Below, in pieces: positions 48,574-61,225 of a stretch of 64,000 nt of DNA. A model generated the notes under the pieces. The model saw nothing but the letters and a program-made list of their open reading frames with translations, did not search any database and had not been told where the DNA came from. Where the stretch lies: assembly GCA_921293015.1 (NCBI GenBank), contig OV121088.1:18389645-18453644 (forward strand), written 5' to 3'. The first letter of the stretch is position 1; each line of letters starts with the position of its first letter. Source of the stretch: Phorcus lineatus (taxonomy: Eukaryota > Mollusca > Gastropoda > Trochida > Trochidae). The position numbers and the translations under genes were made by a program.

Positions 48574-48854
48574 GGAGAGGATCCGGTAGGATCTCCGGAT
48601 CCCAGTATTCTTATCTACTAAGAATCCGGAAGAGGATCCGGTGGTGTCCGTCCGGATCCCGGATCCGGTGAGGGATCCGGCGCCGGATCCCTGTATTCTG
48701 ATCTACTGGGGATCCGGCAAGGGATCCGGCGGTGTCCGCCCGGATCCCGGATCCGGTGAGGGATCCGGCGACGGATCCCAGTATACCATTGTTGAGAGGA
48801 TCCGGAGGATCCGGCAGGGGATCCGGCTAACGGATTCAGGGTATTTCCACCCTG
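48574..48854 (-). repeat. GGATCC-palindrome element, copy 2 (inverted)
   Basis: Reverse complement of 44389-44675 with few differences: again 16 GGATCC hexamers, the same two 88-bp subunits, and the end hairpin at 48837-48854 (CAGGGT...ACCCTG). The main differences are a short deletion near 48587-48592 and scattered substitutions (AGAGG for AGGGG-type). The two hairpin ends face outward, so the pair brackets 4.47 kb (44389-48854). Confidence 0.92.
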
Positions 48855-49877
48855 TGATTATATATATAAATGACTTACATTCATTACATACACATGTTTA
48901 TTACATTTTGTTTTCCGTAGATAAAGTCTTGGTGTCATTATTTGTCATGCGCAGCATGTCAAAGCTTAGAGACTCATGAAAATACAAAGATTTTCATTTA
49001 GTGTAAGCATTTGTAGAAGACGCCCATCCCACAGCATCTGCTTTAGAGACTGTTACAACAATTCCTGCAGTTTTCATAAGATTGGTTTCCTACCTTTCTA
49101 CCGAAGCTTTGGTCACTGGCTTGTGGGATTTAAAATAACTTAAATAGAGAATAGTTCTGTCTCCAACTACTGTTGTACAATCAATATAAACATTTTAACA
49201 TGGATTTACACAAAGATTGGATTACTCTGAATAAAATTTTACTACAAATTAGTGAGGTTATGAACCTGGTTTTGGATTCGTGTATGCCTAGTCAAATATC
49301 AACAACAACAAAACCTGTCGCTCTTGTAAGTCAACTAATGATCAGCAAGATGACTAGCGGAAGATTGATAGATAAATTGGGAAGCATACAGATCTGTATC
49401 CTTGGGCCCTATCAGATTTCCTTGTGGGAAAAATTGTGATTTGAAATCCTGTTGATGAGTCCCCATAATTAAGTTGCTACCAATCTGACTCTAAATTCTC
49501 CTTTTGGGAGTGGCAATGAATGTTTAATGCTATCCTCTAGATATGACAGAAGTCCCAGATCTTCGCCAACTAGACTAGAAAGCAAGAGCGTTGGCTCATA
49601 AATTTCTTGAGTCAATTCACGAGTTGTGGATGCAATTTGCATTTGAAGATATGCAAAAATGATAATGAATAATGTAATCATTACCCTCACTAGACAGAAA
49701 GTTTATAATACAAAGAAACCAGTCTTTGAATTTTGGTCAATTGACAATGCAGAACCTTTTGAATTTCATGATGATATTTGTCACTTTAATTTGTATCACT
49801 TATTTGAACCCAAGAGTTCAGGTTCTGACTGGAAGCAGCCTGGGTGGTGGGGATTCTAATTTTTATATTTGTTGACC
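48855..49877. other. No supported feature
   Basis: Frames at 49173-49439 and 49659-49859 are open but unrecognised. The second (KKPVFEFWSIDNAEPFEFHD) looks mildly protein-like, but I cannot place it. Confidence 0.35.
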
Positions 49878-50010
49878 CTGTGATACCCAATAAGGGCCAA
49901 GGGGCCCGCCCTAAAAACCTATTTCATCTTTTTTTCCAGACGTAAAAGGCCTAACAAGTAGAAACCTTGTGTACAGACTCCTTAGCTGATGGAGGTTCTA
50001 ACATATTCTG
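49878..50010 (-). repeat. Inverted copy of the 4.6-kb dispersed repeat
   Basis: GGGCCCGCCCTAAAAACCTA, AACAAGTAGAAACCTTGTGT and CAGACTCCTTAGCTGATGGA form the reverse complement of the block near 4615-4700. Confidence 0.65.
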
Positions 50011-51144
50011 ACATATTAGGTGTTAGAGATCACATAGACATTATACATAGAACCAGCTACCCGTGTCAAAGAGATTTTACCACAAACATTGTTTTTAATT
50101 TCGTATGGGATAATATGTAACGTAAAATGTTTTATATATGGTTTGTTTTACTATTTTGTTCATTTAGGATCGTCTTGCTTAATTTATGATCCACAAACAT
50201 GTAATGAATTGCATAGAACAAGGACGCTGTTTTCGACATTTCAGTTGTTGAAAATGAAGTAGATACACCCGTCAGACACGTCTCCTCTCCGTTACTTATA
50301 CATGATGCCTACTTACCATTAAAGCCGCATTGAAAATATAAACCACATGCATCATTGTTTTATGAAATGATGATCTTATAATTACTGTCACGGTGTAAAG
50401 AAATCTAATCTTAGACGAGACCCGTTTATCCGGCAGAAAGATAAAACAATATGATAGTCAAGCCAGCAAAAGTAAGAGAGAAGCAGTGAGTAAATAGAGT
50501 GGTTTATTTTCACAACTAAACATAGGCAGTTCGGCATTCTAATGCGCATCTCCTACTGTCAGATAAACCTTGATCTTGATGACGTCAACTAATGATATGC
50601 AATACTCTCCAACACGTGGATATGTGCTTTTCAATTTAGAGTAGAAAAACTGAAATCGTTAACAGTAACTTAAAAGAAAGGACAACATGAATTTTCATTT
50701 TTAACTTTTCGCCTTGAATCATGTTTTGCTTCTTTTAATCTTAAGGAAAAGTCAGACTAATCAGGGTCAATTGCCAACAGTTATTTCCCTCTAACCGATC
50801 TCGTAGCCGATAACCTAGATTGAAGAGAACATTCACGGCCTACATGTTCAATATGGGTTATTCTTTGTTCTTACTTGATTTAGATGATGTCTTAGGATAC
50901 AGCACGGATAATAACTTCACCTCTGCTGCGAATAGTTGACATAATGAGCAGATTACCCTTCAAGAAGATCACAAGGTAGTTGATAACCAAGCAGCAATGA
51001 AACTCAGTAAGGGACAATATCAACTGATTCGTCTGAAAGCACTGGTGTTTGTAGTTTTGCTGTCCACATAATTTTCAATTACAGTGACAAGCAACGTGAA
51101 TGATTTCATTAATTTGAATTTTTTCTTTAAATAAAACTTTATCA
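50011..51144. other. No supported feature
   Basis: No coding motif and no repeat within the window. Confidence 0.4.
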
Positions 51145-51270
51145 CTGCAATAATCTCTGATACACTGTTCAAGGGGATTTAAACTAATATGGCCTAAAAG
51201 TCTCATGGCCTGGAATGTCGCCCTGCATTCTTCCGTCCATCGGTACGTCCATCTGGCCGTTCGTTCATTA
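51145..51270 (-). repeat. Dispersed repeat end with CCGTCCATC motif (inverted)
   Basis: ATGGCCTAAAAGTCTCATGG, CTGCATTCTTCCGTCCATCG and TACGTCCATCTGGCCGTTCG match the reverse complement of the 3' part of the 4.5-4.9 kb repeat in layout (GGACGG cluster, GCAGAATG or GCAGGGCGACA, GGCC...GGCC). Confidence 0.5.
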
Positions 51271-51644
51271 CCTTTCCGCATTTTTGATCTGTGAAAATTC
51301 ACGTTGAATCGTGCTATTGAATGATTTTGATTTTTGTTCTGTTACACATCAAACACTCATTCATTGTAAGCTTGTTTTTGAAAATATTATATATTACATT
51401 AATGAGGAAAGTGTTCTCATTTCACGAAAGTTGTGTTTCCCTTTTCTGTATCAAATACATCTATAGATAAATAGACCATATATATGACCAAACTTTTCAA
51501 AGCCTGTCCATCGGTTTATATGTATTTTTTCATGGTATTCATTCGGTGTAGCATGATCGTTCAAACGTTTGATCTTTAATACCCACAAGTTATTCAAATC
51601 CGGGTAAATGTAACTACGAAATCTTCAAAATCACTGCTTCCCCT

Positions 51645-52340
51645 TAGGTTTTGTGGAGGAGGATTCCTTCTTGTGCCCGGCGGCCCATGATATCCCAAAC
51701 ATTTTCGATTGAGTTCATATCAGGTGACATTGCAAGCCATGGAATACGTGTCACAGCATTATTTGTTTTATGTTGGATTAACAGCACGTGAACGATGAAT
51801 TGCATTGTCGTCCACGAACAAGGGCGTTGTGGCAGTTCTGTGGTCATCGAAATGATCAACAATTACATGCTCCAAGACCTCCTGAGTGTAGAAGCGCCTG
51901 TGAATGAAACTTTTAAAGTCACCAAATCCAGTCTACAGTCCTAGGAGAAGCCTCCCACATTACGGGTCCCCCGCCAAATGGTACTCTTGGCAAAATGGTC
52001 CTGGGGGAAGAAAATGCATTCCTTAGTCCTCCATATGCTGTCTTTCCAATCAACAGCATGCAGGAGGAAACGACTTCCTTTCGTCGGTCCAGTGTATTCT
52101 CCTACATGATTGTAGGTTCCACCTCGTCCTGCACCATAACCTATGCTGATATGTGATAATTTGTGAGCTGTGGACACTTGATGACCTTTCTTGTTCTTAA
52201 TCCAGCAGCTTTTCCAGGCCTCATGTAGAAGGATGCTTGAAGCAAAAGGCTGGCGTAAAACATGCTGTAACATAGCTCTATCCTCCTGGGGCGTGGTAGC
52301 TTGTGGTCTTCAAGAACAGGGCAGGTCCTTTACATCATTT
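51645..52340 (-). mobile_element. Tc1-like transposase fossil
   Basis: Minus-strand translation in shifting frames gives VVATTPQEDRAM (about 52300), RIHWTDERKSFPPAC (about 52100, the first catalytic aspartate box), RTGFGDFKSFIHRRFYTQEV with LEHVIVDHF (about 51930-51860), TPLFVDDNAIHRSRAV (about 51815, second aspartate) and IPWLAMSPDMNSIENVWDIM with GRRAQEG (51760-51670, third acidic residue in the NSIENVWD box). The order and motifs are those of Tc1-family DD34E transposases. At least three frameshifts break it, and terminal repeats were not identified. Confidence 0.88.
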
Positions 52341-54955
52341 ATTTGCGCATAGTCCTCACCAGATGGCTTAACATGTGTAATGAGACTTGATTCTTCTTGC
52401 AATTTCCTTTTCAAAAAGTACTGCCCAATGAAATACAGTGATCTGCCATATGGGGGGGGGGGGAAGGACCAAAAGTATTTTAGTGTCATCAGCATGTATC
52501 AGCATAATAATAATAAACTAAACTATGACATGCTCATAGCGCATACAAGAGTCATGGATCATTATTACCCTGGTCTAACCAAGGCTGCCGATTAAGCGCT
52601 TAAAGGTCGCCTCCAACATAATCTACACCAGGTACCCAATTAGTACTGCTGGGTGAACAGAAGCACATTTGAATAAAATCCCATGCTTAAGGAGACACCA
52701 CATGTTTCTCGTGTCTCGGTGTGGGGCAGGGAATAACCCTTGAACTCTCAGTTAATACAGCAACGATCGAGTAACCCACCCATCCGGCGAGCTACGTACA
52801 GGACCATGTGCCACCACATCAGACATCCAAGGATTTCAGCTACGAAGAGAGTGAGATATGGTGATGTCGGGTCACCTTGCATGCAGCTGCAGCCCCTTTA
52901 TTATGAACTAAATATTACGTTCAAAATATTTATTAAGTTTATTGGTCTTTGATTCTTTGATAAGGTCATGTGTTTATTGGCTATAGAGATACAAGATATA
53001 ACTCCTCTATTCATAGTAAGAAACATTTTGATTCTTAAAACATATTTTATAAATCTACAAATCCAAATCATAAATTCTTCAAGATTCCTTTGGACTGTTG
53101 GACTGATTTTCCATCGGTAGTCTACTCATTCGTTTTAGTAATAATTATATTTAACTTGCTATTTTCTTTCTCAAAACTATGTTGTTGCCTTTTCTCTTGC
53201 CCTTATCTCTTCTTAATTTGTTGATATTCAAATTTCAATTTTGTGAAGTCACATAGTAGATTTTCATTAATATTTCTTTAATTTCTAATATGGTCTTCAC
53301 ATTCTTTTATTTTAATTTCTAATTCATTTGTCTAATCTTTACTTATCTTCTTAGGGAATGATGAAAAACAAGTCTACCTTAACTTTCACTTCCATTAGAA
53401 ATGTGTCTGAGAATAAGCTGCCATACATGTAGAACTCAACTTCAACATAATGAACATCTTAAGAATGGTTTCAGTCTTCGGGTATTCTTCAGTTTTATTT
53501 TGCAATATTGATCTGACTTAATCAGAATCATCTGTATGTAAGAGTAAAGAAGTATTAAACTTGGCTAATTATGTTTGAAAAAAGAAAACTAATAGCTGAA
53601 TGGTGTGTTTAAAGCCAGGTACAAAGTTAGCATCAAGCGAAATATTGACCAATTGTAGTGAAATTGAAAATGTCAAATCTAAATTTGTGTGTAGGCCTTC
53701 TCCTCCATGTACATTTTCTTAAATCCGTATTTAATTCTCTCCAGTTATCAAAAGGCCAATTCAAGTAATTCAAGTTTGTATAAAAAAATATTTCTTACTT
53801 GAGGATTGTTTAAGTGTTATTGTGTTCAATGACTCTGGAGAGATCAGATTCCAATCTCCATCAATACCTCATTATCACAATTGCAAATAGGTTTATATAG
53901 AAATTTGGATCATCTTTATCGGATCCATAAAGGATTGTAAGGGTTAACTTCTGACACTTGTTTAGTGCATTAGAGGACCAAGCACAAAGCTTTTATAAGA
54001 AAAATTACAGCAATCAAATTGAATGAATGATTCACAGGGGTAGCTTGACCCTAATTACTGACATTGAAGATTTTTGTCTTTGTGATCGGCTAGCTGAGAT
54101 TACGTCAGAAAAAACGTACTACACTTTAATGCGTGCAGGACATGGTAATTCATGGTGGTAAAAGCATCTGAGGCATAACAAAGGATAATCGACCCAAACA
54201 TCATATATAAGTTTCATTTGATCAGAAGCTACTTTTGGTGCGTGTAATAAATGTTTAGTGTTCCCATAATTTGGTTTCGTTTGGTTGCAGAAGATACTTC
54301 GCAGCGTTTCCTCAGAGGCTTGTATAGTTTGCATGGCTTTGTCAACTGCATTAACAGCTTCATTTACCTCATGGGTCTTGTTTGTTAGGTTTCAGCTTCA
54401 TTATAACTTTGTGCTCTGAAGTGCTCTTTCGTTCCTTTCTGTAAGTTAAGGGATCGGTTTACTAGTGAAATATATAAATCCTATTCTTCGAGCATAACCC
54501 TTACCCTTATAATTTCCTTCGTAAAGTGTTTTGGAGTTAAAGACTTATCATTTTCTTTATTTCTTGTCATCTCCCCTCCTTTGTGATCATTATTCTATTT
54601 TTTTCTTCATTGTCTACCTTAAATTAGAATAATCGTGACACCACTCATCCATTGTCAATATAAGAATGTTTCGGTTTAGAGTGTCTCCTCCACAGTTTGA
54701 TAACCCAGGCATAGTTCACTGGCTATCAACATTGGATGGTATATCAGATTGTCTATTTCCTAAGATTCATTAGGACCACCAGCTGCTTCATCAATAGTCT
54801 GTCATCCTGTCCCTATGGCAACATATTAAAGGAGCCCTCTTAAGTCTAGAAATGTTGGTTTAAGAATTCTACAGGACTCCTTTTTTTATATTATTTCATA
54901 TCAATGTTGAAAAACAAAACTTTGGTGAAATATTTTGTTCCGGTACTATATGTTA
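52341..54955. other. No gene; distinct block at 52590-52880
   Basis: The stretch 52590-52880 (CACCAGGTACCCAATTAGTA, CTGCTGGGTGAACAGAAGCA) has higher G+C and looks like a dispersed repeat, but I cannot assign it. An eleven-G run lies at about 52452. The rest is AT-rich without motifs. Confidence 0.35.
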
Positions 54956-54959
54956 GTCT

Positions 54960-55391
54960 ACTTCGTCATCAAAATGATCAGGACTGTCCATTTTATTGAG
55001 AAAAGATTTTCAAATAATATACATATCAGACACGGCCTGCCGCTTCTTTCTTGGTGTGGCCAATAAGACTGGTAATCTTGCAGTTCGGGGTGAAATGGAT
55101 GACAACAAATTGAAATTATCCGCTTTTGGAGGAAATTTGATATGTCTGAACCATCAAGTCTGTTGTATTAAAACCTGGTCGTTAAAGTTTAGAAAGTCCT
55201 GGGATAATTCAGTTCTAAGTTTCATCAGACAAGTTGATTCTCATAATGTGTTTTCTGTTACCCATAAGGAGTTTCTCACAATTAAGGAGAAGGTAAATAG
55301 CATAGATAAGGAAAACTGGTTACGTGGCCTATGGAATGATAATAGAAACACAAATGGTAATAAGCTTAGAACATCTAGACTACCTTCGTGA
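54960..55391 (+). mobile_element. LINE fragment: region after the reverse transcriptase
   Basis: The frame reads FIEKRF..., ACRFFLGVANKTGNLAVRGE, then TWSLKFRKSWDNSVLSFIRQ and GNKLRTSRL (54990-55380). 'ACRFxLGV...AVxGEM' and 'GNKLRTYR' are recurrent in the linker between thumb and C-terminal knuckle of the LINE clade seen at 12-14 kb. It is internally deleted, with no RT core or knuckle here. Confidence 0.72.
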
Positions 55392-56465
55392 AGGTGAGTT
55401 GCAAGTAAACTCGGTCATTATATTCATGCGCGACGAACAACAATAACGTCATGGCGCAGTTAAATTTAGTCTCAGGAATTCATTACATGTTTGTGGATCA
55501 TTAATTAAGCAAGACAATGAACGAAAATGTAAAAAAAAACACATAAAACAATCTACGTTTCATGTTAATCCATACGAAATTATTAACAATGTTTGTATTG
55601 AAGTCTCTTTTACACGTGAACGCTAGACTCACACACGAACGAATGGAAACAATTCTGTCAGCCAATCAGATCTCGAGTTATGTTCAGAAAAACTGCAATG
55701 CCAATGACCATTATGAAAACTTTAATACCTGTTATATTTGTGCCCGCTTGAATGCAAGTACGCAGTGTGACACTTACATAAAATATTCTTCTTCTTCTTC
55801 TATCACAAAAGGTTGAACTAAGCTCATTAACTCAATCTATTATATCAACTCAGGGGGATTTAGATTGGCTTTTGACGTATTCAAACTTTACCATTGTACA
55901 AGACATAAGTTGGACAATGGTAAAGAAAACAACTGTTTAATGTTACAGTTACGAAATATTGTCTATGGTTAATCTATTTATTTGAGCATCTCTTTATTCA
56001 GCAATCAAATAGATCACAGATTTTTGTGAACTTATTGTTCTTTTATACACAAATCAGAATTTAACAATGAAAAAATTGCCATAGAATATCATCTGAAAAA
56101 GTATAGTATATAATATGAAATACAGGGTTCTCTTATTTGATCAACGTAGACAAATTGAATACGATTTGTGACTTTCCCCATCATGACATTGGTAGATGAC
56201 ATTTGTTGATTATATTCTGTTGAATCTGATACCCAATATCTTCAATGTCTAAAATGATCAAAAGGTTAATTTACAAATGAAATTGATATTTGTGTACATT
56301 AGTCATGACATTACAATTTCTCATATCACAGTGAAAGTATGTGTCATTTTGATAAACTGTTAATACTTCCTTTTAGCTTTATTTTGCTAAATGTGGTTAT
56401 TGTACCACGGACATTTATTCATTTTAGCCATTTATTCACATTCCGCTCAATGTAACACAATGTAA
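55392..56465. other. No supported feature
   Basis: The 84-codon frame at 55562-55816 is not recognised. A short TTC repeat lies at about 55787-55802. Confidence 0.4.
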
Positions 56466-56469
56466 CGGT

Positions 56470-57455
56470 CAATGCACTCAATTCTTGTGGATTACGTCAA
56501 GGCTGTTTGCTTTCGCCGTTACTTTTTAACTTGCACACTTGCCACACTGATTGCTTTGGAAGTCGGGGTTATGGTTGAAAAAAGTGAATCAGTATCATGG
56601 CCTACGCAGACGATATTGTCTTACATGTACTTGCAGAAAATGAAAAATATTTAGATATTCTTTTAAATAAGCTAAATACCCGTGTGTTTTTAATAAGATG
56701 ACGGTCAACCCCAACAAATCAAAAACCGTGCATTTTTTAAGGAAATTTGTGGAGAAAACTAATGTTATATTTTATTGTGGAGACCTGAATCTTGACGTGG
56801 TAGAAAGCTATATTTATATGGGACTGTTGATAACGGAACATTTGGATTATATACGGATAGGAAAGGCAGTTGCAAGTTCAGCAAGTATAGAGCCCTTGGA
56901 TTGCTAATATGAAAATACAAAGTGATCGGTGGTATGAGATTTATGACCTTTACTAAACTTTATGACGCCATGGTATGGGCCACCATCGACTACGGAGCTG
57001 CTATATGAGGGGACTTTTAGTATTCCTGCAATCAACACAGAGCCGTGTAAAAGAGTCTGTTTTGATTGTGTTGACTCTGTTGAAGATGAATGCCATGTTT
57101 TATTTTCCTGCCCATAGATATACAGACCTAAGACAAGAGCTTTTGTATCAGAGTAACGGTATATGTCCAGATTTTATGTCTTTTAATAATATTGAAAAAT
57201 CTAAATTTACGATGTCACGTCCAGAGGTTGTATTTGTTTTTACAAAACCTGCAGACTTATTTTAGAAAGACGGAAATCTCTTTTATGTAAAAATTTATTT
57301 ATTTTATGATCCTTTGTATTTAATTAATCACGTACATTGTATTTATGGTCTCTCATAACCCTAAACGGGTCGCTCTTAACCATGTTTTAAATTGTATATA
57401 TATCTGTATTTTAAAGAGGTGAGACTTTAATAAAATATCTGTCTGTCAGGGTGTT
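56470..57455 (+). mobile_element. Decayed LINE: palm, thumb and knuckle with deletions
   Basis: NSCGLRQGCLLSPLLFNLH (about 56490), SIMAYADDIVLHVLAE (about 56595, catalytic box), MTVNPNKSKTVHFLRKF (56698), DVVESYIYMGLLITEHLDY (about 56800), VWATIDYGAAI (about 56975) and RVCFDCVDSVEDECHVLFSC (about 57045) follow LINE order. The last is a C...C...H...C knuckle. The linker between IDYGAAI and the knuckle is mostly deleted. The 3' end is TTTAATAAAATATCTGTCTG (57428). Several frameshifts are present. Confidence 0.85.
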
Positions 57456-57822
57456 TTTCAGCTTCCCCCTCGTTTGGTCCCCCTCCGCCCTCGCCTTTCA
57501 ATCTTTGCCTCTTTAATCCAATATTATCCTCTGTTGTATACCTATTAAAACCTCATTATATTGGTGAGTCGGACGGCATTATGATTTAAAAAGAAGGAAA
57601 TATTGTTAACGTCAACCATCGTTAGTTGAATCAATGCCGCTCAAATAGAATAGTGGAAGCTTGATGACTTTACGTATGGAAAGAAGCCCATACAAAACTA
57701 TATTCTAATTCTTGCATTCTCATTTATGAGACGAAATTCCCTCAACAAAGGTGATATAGTTTAATAATTCATTTTAAAGTTTCCCCCAAATTCTACAGAT
57801 AACAATATATTCTTTATTTCCT

Positions 57823-58190
57823 CTATTTTGAAGATACAAATTTATACAGGCATAAATCACATGTACAGTTATATGTCAGAAAATTAATGGTTCTATTTAT
57901 GCACTTGAACCAACAATTCATACCAAGATTCTCGATTTCTTCATTCGGCGTAGCGCGTAGTAATAACATAAGAAATAAATCATCATCATCCGATATACTG
58001 GCAATGGTGTTGACATCTAGGGTAGCGATAAGGTAATGTAATAGTTTATCGCGTGTGCTTTGGTTTTGGGGGCAAAATAGAAGTACATGCTTTACAATAC
58101 CATATGATATGCATATGTATAACAAATACTCATAAAGTCCAAAATACATTTTTAAAAATGCGCCGTCAAGGTGACATCGCGAGAAAATTC
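57823..58190 (-). mobile_element. Probable LINE C-terminal fragment
   Basis: The minus-strand frame contains VKHVLLFCPQNQSTRDKLLH and DDDDLFLMLLLRATPNEEIE. The 'EHxLLxCP...R..LL' segment is the usual end of a LINE knuckle. No RT motifs are nearby, so this is a 3' scrap. The assignment rests on this one motif. Confidence 0.5.
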
Positions 58191-59119
58191 CATTTCAACA
58201 AAGATGAAATATTGACCAGTTCTTAGAGAAAACAGGACATGTCTCTGTGATTAAACTTAATATTCACTTTTTATTGATTCTGTTTTCACAATAAGCTTCG
58301 GTTCACCACATTCTCAATTTAGGATAATGAAGGCATAAACACATCCTAAATCCTTGCTCTACGAACCTGCGATTTATGACGCTGTCATTGTAGTGTTCAT
58401 TGAACGACATTCTGACATTCTGACATTATGAGGATAAGCCGTGTATTATTGACCTGTCCCCTCTGATTGCTCCTGGCCTGTCACGCCTTCATCTCTTCTG
58501 TCACCAGATAATGCACCAGCCTAAACTGTAGCAACGGCTAAAAGACGCAACTCTCATAAACTCAATTTGAATCGTACTGTTCCGATTATAATTGCATCGT
58601 CTCGTTATGCAAAATGATGTTTCGTTATGAAGACGTCACTTCTTTGTGTTAAAAGTTGAAATTCCCTTCCAAGAATCTGCTGCTCATTGACGGTCTAACA
58701 AAACATGCGATTTTGATCAATACCCACTATTCTTAACCAGCGGCGACTGCATTCCTAGCTTACCAAGCAGCCTTTGTCATATTTGGACCATTCTCTGATA
58801 CAACGGTTGCACCTATCTTGAAATAATGCGTTCTTAAAGCTTGCATCCGGTTTCATCATATATGTTCCATGGAGAAATGGGCAGAGCCCCTTTATCTGTG
58901 CGAATACCAAAATGAAAGATCCCATATTGGCGTAGAATAGCAAGCAGTGACGGAGTCAAAGTCTAATAACTTAAGTTTTGTATTCATTCATATCCTTTAC
59001 GATATCGATATTAACCAATGGATATTATCTCCAAAATCTCTCTTAGATTTATAACTGTCGTATTTTTATGTCTAATTTTAACGGTTCCATAACACCAATA
59101 TCGCATTATGCAAGATGGA
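58191..59119. other. No supported feature
   Basis: No recognisable motif. Confidence 0.4.
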
Positions 59120-59315
59120 GGTGATTCAGGGTTTAACGCCTCTTTCAAGAGTATTTCTCTTTCATCACTACTGCTAGTTTTATTGCAGGGTGAAGGCCCG
59201 CAACACTATTGTGTCTATAGATGCATTTCGGTAAAACCTGCCAGGCAGTGGTGGTACTGCACTGCAATTCAGTGTAACCTTGCAACAGAACCTTACTGCA
59301 GGATGAACAGTTGAG
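59120..59315 (-). mobile_element. Old, 5'-truncated copy of the tRNA-SINE
   Basis: GGTTTAACGCCTCTTTCAAG, TTTTATTGCAGGGTGAAGGC, then CCGCAACACTATTGTG and GTGGTACTGC match the body of the SINE at 27.9 kb in reverse complement. The tRNA head with its A and B boxes is missing. It is more diverged than the copies at 27.9 and 42.9 kb. Confidence 0.78.
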
Positions 59316-60518
59316 AGTGAATCGACTTTTAAAAAGGTTTTACAATGTTGTTTATTGTGTTGGTATTTCTAGAAGTACGATTTAAAATGTCGGCGTCATT
59401 AAAATTCATTCTCGAGAATATTAATATTTTGACTCTTAACCACAATATTGGGGTATTGGCAAAAGGAGATGGGTAAAGCCCTGGAAGTTAACAAGCTCAA
59501 CAAACTTGGACTGCGTAAAACGGAAGGCCGTTCATAGATACATTTCTGAGACTGCTAACTAGAGCTGAAACAATGACATTCTAAAGGCTGTAGACGAGCA
59601 GATCTTTATTACGTAACTTGTAACACTGATGGAAGCGTTTAAAAGCTGCAGGACTTTATTTAGCCACCCATTGAGTATTGTTGTGATGCCACATTTAGCT
59701 TGTCACAACATCTACTTTGACCAAGCTGTTAAATGTACTGCATGGTACTGACGTTAAAAGTATGGATAGTAGTAAACGTGCAAAAGATAACATCATTCCA
59801 AGACTCCCCGTTGCCAACATCCACGGAGACTACCGCTATAAACACATAAACTAAGAATGCGTACATGTATATACATATGAATGAAGATAAAATACTCCAG
59901 ACGCCTGATATGAACTTAATACTTGATATTTCGACTTCAAATATAATGTAGGGTATTATCGATGCAATTAAGCTTTCGGATAATCTTTGTATCTAAATTT
60001 TCTGTTAGAGCGAGTATTCGTTAACACAGTCCAGCTGGCTAGATCAACCATGCATTCATATTTATCAATACCTTAGTTATCGATTCATTGTCAAATTTGT
60101 TCAAATAAGCAAGTGTTTTCAACATCAACATGCAGCAAATATCCGAAACAACCCCACCTTCGCAAGCAATCGCCGTTGAGTGGATACCGACAATCTCATG
60201 ACAATGCAGCTTTTTATTAAGAATGAGTTAGAGTTACTTCCCCTGTTTAGTGACGTTGGCAAGTCTTTCACAGGCATTTAGAATTATTAACGAACCATAA
60301 ATTAACCTAAATAGTTGCTTATGAACTTATGGTTTATGGAAAACTAGGAAGATTCCCACTTTATATCTACGCCTCTATAAATGCAGTCAAATATTGGTTG
60401 AAACTTTTAGCTACATGTATGTCTCATAAAAGAATACCAAAAAATGTTATAATATGATGTTATTGTATGACAAGAATGGACAAAGAAATTGGGTATCCCA
60501 GGTTAGAAACTTTTTATC
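59316..60518. other. No supported feature
   Basis: No gene, RNA or repeat seen. Confidence 0.4.
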
Positions 60519-61225
60519 ATCCCCCGCCCCAACGTAGTTGGCGGGGGATATTGAAATGGTCTCCGTCCGTCCGTTCGTCCGTTCGTCCGTTCGTCCCGAT
60601 AATGTTTCAACTTCTTTGCATTTTTATTTTTACCCGTTTCCATGGAAACGTAACATAGGATTTTGTTTCCGGAGCACAACTCCAAAACGGTGAGACCTAT
60701 CTCGACGAAACTTGCTATGTGCAACGGGCATCATGCGGAGATGTGCCTTTTGGGGTTTTCAACTTCTTTGCATTTTTATTTTTACCCGTTTCCATGGAAA
60801 CGTAACATAGGATTTTGTTTCCGGAGCACAACTCCAAAATGGTGAGACCTATCTCGACGAAACTTGGTATGTGCAACGGGCATCATGCGGAGACGTGCCT
60901 TTTGGGGTTTTCAACTTCTTTGCATTTTTATTTTTACCCGTTTCCATGGAAACGTAACATAGGATTTCGTTTCCGGATCACAACTCCAAAACTGTGAGAC
61001 CTATCTCGACGAAACTTGGTATGTGCAACGGGCATCATGCGGAGATGTGCCTTTTGGGGTTTTCAACTTCTTTGCATTTTTATTTTTACCCGTTTCCATG
61101 GAAACGTAACATAGGATTTCTTAAAGGTTGTTTGTAGAAAAACAACATGATCACTGTTCAATATTCCACAACTAGTATCCTTAACTACCCTTTCCCTTTG
61201 GCGGGGGATATAGCTGACTCTGTCT
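60519..61225 (+). mobile_element. Pearl/Helentron-like element with 152-bp tandem core
   Basis: The left end is a hairpin with perfect 10-bp arms, ATCCCCCGCC / GGCGGGGGAT (60519-60528 and 60540-60549), followed by a CCGTTCGTCCGT patch. The core has 3.4 copies of a 152-bp unit starting at 60605, 60757, 60909 and 61061 (partial, to about 61117). Units are nearly identical and each carries the 16-bp palindrome CGTTTCCATGGAAACG and CGACGAAACTTGGTATGTGC. The right arm repeats GGCGGGGGATATAG (61201-61214). Open frames spaced exactly 152 bp apart are repeat artefacts. Short terminal arms plus a tandem core match the design of non-autonomous pearl/Helentron elements. Near-identity of the units suggests recent expansion. 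Confidence 0.75.

Noticed and set aside
60663-60997. Two 60-residue proteins spaced exactly 152 bp apart
   Set aside because: They are the same frame of the tandem unit and are not conserved as coding sequence.
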